DNA from: Planctomycetota bacterium
Lineage (GTDB): Bacteria > Planctomycetota > Phycisphaerae > Sedimentisphaerales > Anaerobacaceae
DNA: 64,000 bases
Direction: 5' to 3'
NCBI GenBank assembly: GCA_019456145.1
Contig: VRUL01000017.1
Coordinates: forward strand, 53,166-117,165
In this document: piece after piece, positions 27,115 to 34,410 of the stretch
How positions within the stretch are numbered: position 1 is the stretch's first letter
How the letters are laid out: each line of letters begins with the position of its first letter
Notes under the pieces: model-generated
The model's input: the letters and a program-made list of their open reading frames with translations, nothing else
The model's database searches: none
Told to the model about the DNA's origin: nothing
Made by a program: the position numbers and the translations under genes

Positions 27115-27809
27115 GAATGAGAATTCTCTGCTGGGTTTTGCCCTGATGACTCAATAATAAGACCGTCGTCCATTTTAAATATTCGATTGGCGTAATTAGC
27201 TAATTGCTGATTGTGTGTTACCATTATAATTGTTGTTCCACTTTGCCAGAGGTTCGAAAAGAGACTCATAATCTCTGACTCTGTTTCTGAGTCAAGATCG
27301 CCGGTAGGCTCATCAGCTAACAATAACGCGGGATTGTTCATCAAAGCACTGGCTATCGCGACACGGCGTTTCTCGCCGCCTGACAGTTGGTCTGGGTAAG
27401 CATTGGTTCTGTTACCAAGTCCTACCGATTCGATAAGATTCATTGCTTGCGGCATATCTGCCGTAGTTGGTTTTGGCAGAAAACTCTGTGGTAAAACAAC
27501 ATTTTCAAGAACCGTCAGAGAGCTGATGACAGAAGCATTTTGAAAAACAAAGCCGATTTTTTGAGCACGAATCTGTGCCCTCAATCTTTCATCAAGATTC
27601 CATATAGATTGGCCATCGAGAAAAACTTCTCCACTGGAAGGCTTTAGTAATCCACCGGTGACACCAAGAAGCGTTGATTTGCCGGTTCCCGAGCGGCCAA
27701 TTACAGCAATAAAATCTCCCTTTCTAACCTTAAAACTAACACCGCCAAGGGCTGTGATCGTTCCATCTTGTCCGGTATAAGTTTTTGTAATATCAATCGC
27801 GGAGATCAT
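27111..27809 (-). CDS. ABC transporter ATPase (MacB/LolD type)
   Basis: A 232-residue ATPase. Walker A GRSGTGKST, Q-loop VFQNASVIS, signature LSGGEKRR, Walker B LLLADEPTGDLD and switch histidine VTHNQQ are all intact. It groups with ATPases that drive FtsX/MacB-type permeases, which move or extract periplasmic lipoproteins and cofactors rather than importing solutes. It overlaps the permease gene by 4 bases (27806-27809) and the propeller gene by 4, so the three are coupled. Confidence 0.9.
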   Translation of the reverse strand: MISAIDITKTYTGQDGTITALGGVSFKVRKGDFIAVIGRSGTGKSTLLGVTGGLLKPSSGEVFLDGQSIWNLDERLRAQIRAQKIGFVFQNASVISSLTVLENVVLPQSFLPKPTTADMPQAMNLIESVGLGNRTNAYPDQLSGGEKRRVAIASALMNNPALLLADEPTGDLDSETESEIMSLFSNLWQSGTTIIMVTHNQQLANYANRIFKMDDGLIIESSGQNPAENSHS

Positions 27810-29029
27810 GTTGTTCTTCCCTGTTTTATGGCTTCGTACGGTTCTGTCCGCAAGACAGGTATAACAGGCATTATTGAAGTAATTACAGCAGTCGCTGTGC
27901 CTAAAACGCTAAATGCAGCAACTAAGAGGCCTGTAGTGGCAGTAGCCGGCAGGACATCAGATGTACCAAGGGCATTGGAGAGTAATTCTCTAAAAGAAAT
28001 AACGATTAATAACCCTATAAAGCATCCGGACAGACACGAAGTCGATGCTATCATAATAGACTCTTTGGTAAGCATGCCGAAAATAAAGCATTTGTTTGCG
28101 CCTTTGGCTACAAGCAGTCCTATCTGGCTTCGACGTTCTCTTACTGCCATAGAGAAAACCACACCACTCAGGATTAGTGCCATGACCCATAGGCCGGCAA
28201 CGACACAACCAAGCACCCAGGCGATTGCGAACAACTGCTGCCTGGCAAGTTTGGCAACTGTAGAAGATAGTACCACCTGTATCTCCGGGGCGGTTTGCTC
28301 TATTCTTTCGGCAAGATCGATAAGATCGACACCGGATTCAGCTTTGACTAATATGCTCGAAACATCCCCCTCCTGAATTCTCAATGGCATTTCAGCTTTT
28401 GTTTCGGAGCCGGTTACCATTTTTCGCAACGACTTCTCGGAAATATAAATCGTCCAATCCATTCCTGTGCCGGTAGGCTCCAAAACGCCGGCTACGGTGA
28501 AAGATGTTCCATAAAATTGAGCCGCAGTGCCTTTGCGAAGGAGTATTCTATCTCCAACTATCATCCAGTTTTCCATTTCAGAAATAGATAGCGGGACATC
28601 AGTTTTAAGCCATGGCTTTACCGTAAAATCTGTGTCGGGATTAAAGGCAACGATAAAGAATTTTCCTGCACAGCATCGCGCATTTGTAAGTGTTTCAACG
28701 AAAATCTGGTTAGAGGTGTGGTCAACTCCAGGCACTTTGGATATTTTTTCGGTAGTTGAAGGCTCAAAATAGAACGTAGCAGGTTCGCCGGTTATTAAAG
28801 CTTCATTGAACTGTCTTGCGATCTTTTCACCTCTTGGGACAACCATTATATCTGCGCCCAATCGTTTTACGGTGTTTGTTATTCCCTCATTGACACCGGC
28901 CATCAGAAGAGCTACCGCAGTCATAACTGCTGCGGCAATGACAATACCAATTGCCATCAGCCACGAGCGTAAGGGATTGCGCTTGATTTGACTTAATGCG
29001 AGGTACCAGCCATTCATTTCTGTTCGCAC
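27806..29029 (-). CDS. FtsX/MacB-type ABC permease
   Basis: A 407-residue permease. One membrane helix near residues 20-45 is followed by a large periplasmic MacB-like domain (about 50-265) and three C-terminal helices, the classical FtsX layout. The periplasmic domain contains a Cys pair (NARCCAGKFF near residue 118) that could bind a metal; this is speculative. It pairs with the downstream ATPase and overlaps the DUF4418-like gene by 16 bases. Such transporters may serve in maturation of the cupredoxins encoded just upstream. Confidence 0.87.
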   Translation of the reverse strand: MRTEMNGWYLALSQIKRNPLRSWLMAIGIVIAAAVMTAVALLMAGVNEGITNTVKRLGADIMVVPRGEKIARQFNEALITGEPATFYFEPSTTEKISKVPGVDHTSNQIFVETLTNARCCAGKFFIVAFNPDTDFTVKPWLKTDVPLSISEMENWMIVGDRILLRKGTAAQFYGTSFTVAGVLEPTGTGMDWTIYISEKSLRKMVTGSETKAEMPLRIQEGDVSSILVKAESGVDLIDLAERIEQTAPEIQVVLSSTVAKLARQQLFAIAWVLGCVVAGLWVMALILSGVVFSMAVRERRSQIGLLVAKGANKCFIFGMLTKESIMIASTSCLSGCFIGLLIVISFRELLSNALGTSDVLPATATTGLLVAAFSVLGTATAVITSIMPVIPVLRTEPYEAIKQGRTT

Positions 29030-29451
29030 CTTTTGCTGCGAAAAACCACCAGGATTAATCCGGAGATTGTTACGAGCGCTCCAGCGATACGTTCAGCCGG
29101 TTTGGTTCCAATTTGACAAATAGAGTTCCTATGTCCACACGTGCTGCCAATGACCGTATTTAAAGAAACCAGTAGGATAACCAGACCTAAGCCGATAAGT
29201 AAAGCACCAATTGCAAAATGAGTATCAGGTGTTGGTCTAAAGAAAATGATCAAGCTGCAAAGAACAACTAATCCACCCAGGAGTAATTCCATTCGTCCAA
29301 ACCAGAAACATCTCATTGTAGGTTGATAAGAATTGAAAAACCCGAGATTGCCGGACTCACATATTGGAAATACATATTTAGGAATGAACGCAACACTTAG
29401 GCCGAGAACCACGATAACGGTGGCTAAAGCTCTCGACAAGCTAATTTTCAT
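29014..29451 (-). CDS. DUF4418-like four-helix membrane protein
   Basis: A 145-residue integral membrane protein with four hydrophobic helices and conserved cysteines (PICESGN, MRCFWFGRMELLLGG, GSTCGHRNSICQIGT). The MRCFW and CxH...C features are typical of DUF4418, a family found next to FtsX-type ABC genes. Function is unknown; the cysteines and histidine suggest metal or thiol chemistry. It overlaps neighbours at both ends and is part of the operon. Confidence 0.7.
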   Translation of the reverse strand: MKISLSRALATVIVVLGLSVAFIPKYVFPICESGNLGFFNSYQPTMRCFWFGRMELLLGGLVVLCSLIIFFRPTPDTHFAIGALLIGLGLVILLVSLNTVIGSTCGHRNSICQIGTKPAERIAGALVTISGLILVVFRSKRCEQK

Positions 29452-29846
29452 CGAGCAGTTACCTCCAATATTCCTCTCATCTGAAGATGAAACTCACTGC
29501 ACCATGTTGTGCAGTAAAAGTCATACTTGCCGGGCTTTTCAGGTGTGAATTCCAAAACTGCGTATTGCCCTGCCTTTATTTCGCCGGCATCAACTTCCAA
29601 AGCAGGAATTGCAAAACCGTGTGTAACGGTATCAATATTCCTTACACGCAGCTTGACTTTCTGACCAAAAGCGACAGTCACAAACCGAGGTGAATAATTA
29701 CCCTTCTCCGGTGCGCGAGCAAGAATTTCTGCCGTAAGGTCACGTGTTCGAGAAGATTCATAGGCCAACGCCGCGACAATAGGCCCAATTGTACATGCCA
29801 AAACCAGAACCGCGGATATAATAGTCTTTATAATAGTCTTACTCAT
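29448..29846 (-). CDS. Membrane-anchored cupredoxin with CuA-type motif
   Basis: A 132-residue protein with an N-terminal membrane anchor or signal (residues 6-29) and one cupredoxin domain. The copper ligands are all present: H76 in VTHGFAIP, then C112-x3-C116-x3-H120-x2-M123 (FYCTTWCSEFHLQM). Two cysteines at this spacing define a binuclear CuA site rather than a blue-copper site. The tryptophan next to the second cysteine is more like nitrous oxide reductase than cytochrome oxidase. No NosZ catalytic propeller is nearby. It would carry electrons at the outer face of the membrane. It sits 6 bases after the polyferredoxin gene. Confidence 0.85.
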   Translation of the reverse strand: MSKTIIKTIISAVLVLACTIGPIVAALAYESSRTRDLTAEILARAPEKGNYSPRFVTVAFGQKVKLRVRNIDTVTHGFAIPALEVDAGEIKAGQYAVLEFTPEKPGKYDFYCTTWCSEFHLQMRGILEVTAR

Positions 29847-29852
29847 TGATAT

Positions 29853-31277
29853 TTAGCCTCCGTACAACCATCCAAATGCAATTACTACGAGTGTTAATAA
29901 AACAAGCAGCGGGATAAATCCTCGCTTGGCCGCGGCCGGGTCAGTGTATGTCTGTAAGGACAACTTGTAACCATAGTCTGCAGCGACGAGGTAACCTGCA
30001 AACAAAGTAATAAACTGCAACGGCACAAGCCAGCCTGTTGCTACAGGAGTCCAGGGAATATTAGCTGTACCGAAAAGGTCCCAGCCAAGGGCAAACGGAT
30101 CCGAGAGAATATGCAAAATATACGAACCATTTGGCAGCAGAAATCCAAAACTAAAAGCAATCCACGACGCCAGGCCCATAGGAATAAGACAATAGGAAAG
30201 ATTCACGAAAACGGCTTTCAGGCGGACCTCTTTACTTCCGCTGAATAGTTTTGACAAAAAGGAGAAAACAAAAAAGATCCCCGGTATTATCACAAGAGCA
30301 AATGCAGTATGCACTGATATAAACTTCAGCCATCCTGTCAAAGTGTTTCCGCGCACCCAGTCTTTGATCCATCCCCACGGCCCCATCATAGCAACGTAAA
30401 ACATAATTGCAATTGCGATCATGATGAAACTTTTCCACGCTTCATCAAGACCTCGTTTTTCATTGACAAGCAAATCGGTGCCCGGCGGCCTGATGTTAAA
30501 AGCCATATTATCAAAAGGACAAGTTTTGAAACATTCAAGACACATTCCGCAATAAGTGTTTCGTTTTAAGCTGTGCGGCTCAAGCAGCCAGGGACAGCCG
30601 TATCCTTTTTTGTTACCCGTCTCACATGTCTTTTTCTTATGTTTGGCGCATATGTTCGGGTCCTTGACCCTTATTTCCGTCATTGCCATATTAGCGTACA
30701 GCCCCTGAAAACCGCTGACAGGGCATACGTACAAACAAAATGACCTCTTCTCAAAAATGAGCGAGAGGACTATCCCCATGACAATAATCCCGCCGAGCAG
30801 GTAAAACGTCACCAACGGCTTGACCGTAAAGAAGCCGCTGAAGAACGTCGTGCCCAGAAAAAGGAAGTTCATCACCCACATATTGCTCAGCCGACGAGGC
30901 CACTTTAAGTTCAATCCTCCGAGCTTGTTGTTCACGCCGAAAATTCTCAGTCGCTGTAGCCATTCTCCGAATGACGGCAGCGGGCACATCATGCACCATG
31001 TTCTGCTAAGAACGGGTACAAGCAGCATCATCAGCAGCACCCACCACAGTATCCAGACAAACATTATACCGAAGCTGTAGTTGCCCGAAGAAAATCCACC
31101 CATGATACCGCTCATGAGTATAACTATAAAAATGAACATATTTATGAGGATGACTATCATAGGAAACCACCGTTGTTTTAGCAGCCATCGCACACCAGGC
31201 AGCGACGCCAGGTCAAACCGCCAATTTAAGGGGAAAAGCCCCAGAAGCCTTTGATTTTTACTGTTCTGTTCCGACAT
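29853..31277 (-). CDS. NosR/NapH-like membrane polyferredoxin
   Basis: A 474-residue inner-membrane protein with about 7-9 helices. Two CP motifs, W-C95-x2-C98-P and C181-x3-C185-P, are followed by two cytosolic cluster regions: C210/C218/C228 (atypical spacing) and the canonical C243-x2-C246-x2-C249-x3-C253-P. This is the core of NapH, NosR and CcoG. These proteins pass electrons between quinol and periplasmic enzymes or support copper-enzyme maturation. The N-terminal flavin domain of NosR is absent. Its start overlaps the end of the CuA fusion gene by 20 bases. Confidence 0.85.
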   Translation of the reverse strand: MSEQNSKNQRLLGLFPLNWRFDLASLPGVRWLLKQRWFPMIVILINMFIFIVILMSGIMGGFSSGNYSFGIMFVWILWWVLLMMLLVPVLSRTWCMMCPLPSFGEWLQRLRIFGVNNKLGGLNLKWPRRLSNMWVMNFLFLGTTFFSGFFTVKPLVTFYLLGGIIVMGIVLSLIFEKRSFCLYVCPVSGFQGLYANMAMTEIRVKDPNICAKHKKKTCETGNKKGYGCPWLLEPHSLKRNTYCGMCLECFKTCPFDNMAFNIRPPGTDLLVNEKRGLDEAWKSFIMIAIAIMFYVAMMGPWGWIKDWVRGNTLTGWLKFISVHTAFALVIIPGIFFVFSFLSKLFSGSKEVRLKAVFVNLSYCLIPMGLASWIAFSFGFLLPNGSYILHILSDPFALGWDLFGTANIPWTPVATGWLVPLQFITLFAGYLVAADYGYKLSLQTYTDPAAAKRGFIPLLVLLTLVVIAFGWLYGG

Positions 31278-32658
31278 TTGTTTCGATTCCCTTTTCTTGT
31301 TTACCTTTGAGTAAGACCAAACCCAACATTACCACAAATGTGATGCCTATTGACCAAACGAAAAAACTAAAACGGCTATTCGGTGAGACTTCGATAAAGC
31401 CTATCATATAAGGATGGAATTCACCGCATGTCTCCGAACATCTGAATGAGAAGCGACCGGATTTATCCGCTACGAATGTTGCCTTTCCAATAAGGCCTGG
31501 ACGGGCTTTGATATCAATTCCATAACCGTCCAGGTAAAACCCATGTGTTACGTCAAGTGATTCCATTCTAATGGTCACGCGTTCCCCTTTTCTAATGGAT
31601 ATCCGGTTGGGCGTATATTCAAAACGTTTGGCTATAAGATTAATGAGCCTGGGCTCTTTATTGATTTGAACAGATTGGTTTTCCAGAGTTTCTCCGTATG
31701 CAGTGCTTATCAATGATAATGAGCGAAGCTTGTCAATCCAGGAGACTTTATGAACCGAGGTAATGTTGTTATCATCTAAGAGTTGATTTTCGGCTGATTT
31801 CTTGGATTCCGCCGGTTCAATCTGTAAATTTACCCACTCACTCATTGACTTACGAGACCCGCGGTCACCCTGGTCGCCGTCCCAGACAGCAAAGGCCGCC
31901 ATTTGCTTTCTCCCGATAAACTGACAATCCTGTTCTGAATCGTTGGTTATCAACGACCTTTTAAAAACTACATTCCAGATTCCGTTACGCCATATCCCAC
32001 GACCCTGGACTGCCTGAGTTTCCTTTTGCGTCAGAGAGCCTGCTCTTTGGGCCAGCAGGTCAGTTACAGCGCTTTTAACTTCTGGGATACTTACAGAAAA
32101 AATTTCCTTCTCCTCGAAAGGATAAACAAAATCAACATCAAGATCCGGAACACCCGTTTTGCCCTGCCAATGTTGCATATCCTTGTTTGCCTGCCATTGC
32201 CAGATATTAACCGGGCTGGAAAAGCCCATCATAATAGAACGTACTGGCGCTTCTGCATCCAGGGGAACCGCTACAGCACAACCATCAACAAATGCATGAA
32301 TTGAGACGGCAGTATCAGCCTGGTCATCATTCCATGTCATTCTAAAAAATATATCTTTTCCATTATGGAACGCTTGAACTTTGACCAATGGAGTAGAACC
32401 TTTAGGCCATGGCTGTTCAATTATCTGATGGCTCAATACAATCTCTGCACTTGGAAGCTTTTGCCAAATTTGAGCAAATACGTCAGCTTCCTTTAGAGCT
32501 AAATCCTCAGCGTAATAGCCGACGGTGACCACCTCAGGCGCAATTACCTCGTAGGTTTCAGGCGAACCATAGCGATTCTTCCATCCGTAGTTAGCCAACC
32601 AGGTAAAAACACCCAATGTAAGCATGATGATAATTGCAACAGTAATTTTATTGTTCAT
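31258..32658 (-). CDS. NXR gamma-like heme-b subunit fused to a CuA (COX2-like) cupredoxin domain
   Basis: A 466-residue protein. An N-terminal anchor (residues 5-24) is followed by a domain (about 45-285) resembling the ethylbenzene-dehydrogenase gamma/NxrC heme-b fold, with VKVQAFHNGKDIFFRMTWND, MMGFSSPVNIWQWQA and GRGIWRNGIWNVVFKR. M143/M144 and K159 are possible axial heme ligands. A linker leads to a cupredoxin domain (about 335-425) with a complete CuA set: H372, C407, E409, C411, H415 and M418 in CSETCGEFHPYM. A C-terminal helix spans about 429-450. Heme-b subunits of this class normally lack a copper domain. The gene follows the chaperone gene by 17 bases. Confidence 0.85.
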   Translation of the reverse strand: MNNKITVAIIIMLTLGVFTWLANYGWKNRYGSPETYEVIAPEVVTVGYYAEDLALKEADVFAQIWQKLPSAEIVLSHQIIEQPWPKGSTPLVKVQAFHNGKDIFFRMTWNDDQADTAVSIHAFVDGCAVAVPLDAEAPVRSIMMGFSSPVNIWQWQANKDMQHWQGKTGVPDLDVDFVYPFEEKEIFSVSIPEVKSAVTDLLAQRAGSLTQKETQAVQGRGIWRNGIWNVVFKRSLITNDSEQDCQFIGRKQMAAFAVWDGDQGDRGSRKSMSEWVNLQIEPAESKKSAENQLLDDNNITSVHKVSWIDKLRSLSLISTAYGETLENQSVQINKEPRLINLIAKRFEYTPNRISIRKGERVTIRMESLDVTHGFYLDGYGIDIKARPGLIGKATFVADKSGRFSFRCSETCGEFHPYMIGFIEVSPNSRFSFFVWSIGITFVVMLGLVLLKGKQEKGIETNVGTEQ

Positions 32659-32675
32659 TTACGATTTCCTCTTTT

Positions 32676-33311
32676 TTAGTATTGTTTTATATCTGTAGCG
32701 GCTATCAGACCAAAATGCTCTCTCTCAGATGCCAAAAACTCAAGCATATCTTTAGCGATATTCACATAAAAGCGATTTTCTGATTGGGATATGATCTTCT
32801 CAGCGATCAATACAGCCACAGGTTCCAAATGTTGTATAAAGAATTTCTTTTCCGCGTCAAAACAAACATCTATTTTTTCTTTGGATTGATCGTCGGCTGG
32901 TAGCCGGCTGGCACGATCCCTTTTAAGAATAAGACCGTACATAAATTCCATCTCACAGGTTATCGAGTCAGGTCTTTCCTTATCCGGTTCCAGGCCAAAA
33001 GCTGTATAAAAACCCATAATATCAGATAAAATGTTAGCTCTTTGAAATTCATTCTTCGCCAGATACTCGGCACCGTACATCCATACAATACCAGCTCGGA
33101 AAAGCCTGTCATATTCAACCATCAGGCTTTGCTTATCATCCATCAAATCAGGAAAATGGTCAAAAAATGAATCATCAGGATAACTAAACGCGGCCGCTAA
33201 TGTTTTGTATTGGCGCATCCGCTGATCATCATTTTTCGTATCAATACTCAAGCTTGACAACTCCGAATTATCAGGTAACGCTGATTCTGTTGACATCTCT
33301 GTCCTTGTCAT
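32676..33311 (-). CDS. TorD/NarJ-like molybdoenzyme assembly chaperone
   Basis: A 211-residue all-helical cytosolic protein without a signal peptide. It has the TorD/DmsD/NarJ pattern: an opening YKTLAAAFSYPDDSFF, a central LEPDKERPDSITCEMEFMYGLILKR (the E-x-P-D-H/S region) and HLEPVAVLIAEKI. These chaperones hold the catalytic subunit until molybdenum cofactor is inserted and protect its Tat signal. It overlaps the Fe-S subunit gene by 41 bases, and lies in the expected place behind the A and B genes. Confidence 0.87.
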   Translation of the reverse strand: MTRTEMSTESALPDNSELSSLSIDTKNDDQRMRQYKTLAAAFSYPDDSFFDHFPDLMDDKQSLMVEYDRLFRAGIVWMYGAEYLAKNEFQRANILSDIMGFYTAFGLEPDKERPDSITCEMEFMYGLILKRDRASRLPADDQSKEKIDVCFDAEKKFFIQHLEPVAVLIAEKIISQSENRFYVNIAKDMLEFLASEREHFGLIAATDIKQY

Positions 33312-34410
33312 ATTTTTCTCTGATGACTATAGGCTCTTTTATGGGAACCTTTACAATTTCATGTCCCTTGTCGTCATAGCCGATGCAGTGACCTGTCTCT
33401 ATATCACCCTGGACTTTGAAGGAATGGACAATTTTGCCGGTACAGCCAAAAAGCATCAGCAGGGCGACAAGTGATTTGTCCTGAATCGCGTTTTTATACA
33501 TCTCAACCGCCTTGGCGGCACCTGGGCCGAACAGTTGCCGGTTAAAGCTCTCGGGAACGTTAATCGGCGGGATATAGTAAACATTCGGCTCGGTTCCAAA
33601 CTGAGGATACAGCGGAAGAGCGATTTTTTTTACATGGACAAGATAATCTATAGGATTCTTCGGGTCAATGTTGTCCGGCTGGTTTTTGAAACCGAACAGT
33701 CTGATCTTTCCGATACAATTCTGGACGCATTGTGTTTGCTCACCCTTTTCAGTAGCGGGATAACAGGCTATACATTTTTCCGATTTCTTGGTACGCGTGC
33801 GGAACATGCTCTTTTTATATGGACACGCCCGAACACATTCCCTATATCCGCGGCATCTCTTCTGGTCAATAAGAACCGTTCCTTCCTTTCTCTTATAGAC
33901 AGCCTTACGCGGGCACCCACCGAGGCATCCGGGATATGTGCAGTGATTGCAAATTCTCGCTAAATAAAACATCCATGGTTGATGTGGAATTTTTATATAT
34001 TGACCTTGTTTGATTAATTCGCTTACTTCATCTTCGCCTATATTGGGGTACTGGAAATCCTCTTCCTTAGGTAAATATCCAAGAATCTTCTCACCGTAAT
34101 CTGGTGTCTCGAAAATAGTCTTACCCTCATATTTATCGCCGTTCCACTTCTGTGGACCCAGCTTCTCCAGCAAATTTACATCCCAGCCCAAAGGATAAAA
34201 ACCCCAGGGCTTGGTTTCGACATTGTTCCACCACATGTATTCCTGCCCCTTGCCGGAGGTCCATGCGTTTTTGCAGGCCATTGTGCAGGTTTGACAGGCG
34301 ATACACTTATTTGTATCAAAAACCCATGCAACTTGTTTGTCTGGTCTGCTTTCCGGATAGATATAATCCATCTCACGATTTAACTGCCAGTTATAAACCT
34401 TATAACTCAT
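33271..34410 (-). CDS. nxrB-like: Nitrite oxidoreductase/nitrate reductase-like Fe-S subunit
   Basis: A 379-residue ferredoxin-type subunit. Four cluster motifs are complete: C36-x2-C39-x2-C42-x3-C46; C154-x2-C157-x4-C162-x3-C166; C186-x5-C192-x3-C196, where Y189 replaces the second cysteine as expected for a [3Fe-4S] cluster; and C213-x2-C216-x11-C228-x3-C232. Long stretches (MWWNNVETKPWGFYPLGWD, NPIDYLVHVKKIALPLYPQFG, NVYYIPPINVP) match what I know of NxrB from Nitrospira and anammox bacteria better than NarH. No export signal, so it is carried out with the A subunit. Its ATG overlaps the end of the A gene by 4 bases. Confidence 0.9.
   Translation of the reverse strand: MSYKVYNWQLNREMDYIYPESRPDKQVAWVFDTNKCIACQTCTMACKNAWTSGKGQEYMWWNNVETKPWGFYPLGWDVNLLEKLGPQKWNGDKYEGKTIFETPDYGEKILGYLPKEEDFQYPNIGEDEVSELIKQGQYIKIPHQPWMFYLARICNHCTYPGCLGGCPRKAVYKRKEGTVLIDQKRCRGYRECVRACPYKKSMFRTRTKKSEKCIACYPATEKGEQTQCVQNCIGKIRLFGFKNQPDNIDPKNPIDYLVHVKKIALPLYPQFGTEPNVYYIPPINVPESFNRQLFGPGAAKAVEMYKNAIQDKSLVALLMLFGCTGKIVHSFKVQGDIETGHCIGYDDKGHEIVKVPIKEPIVIREKYDKDRDVNRISVT

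Noticed and set aside
29448..29846. Nitrous oxide reductase (NosZ) fragment
   Set aside because: Only a CuA domain with its own membrane anchor is present; no catalytic propeller or CuZ histidines occur anywhere nearby.
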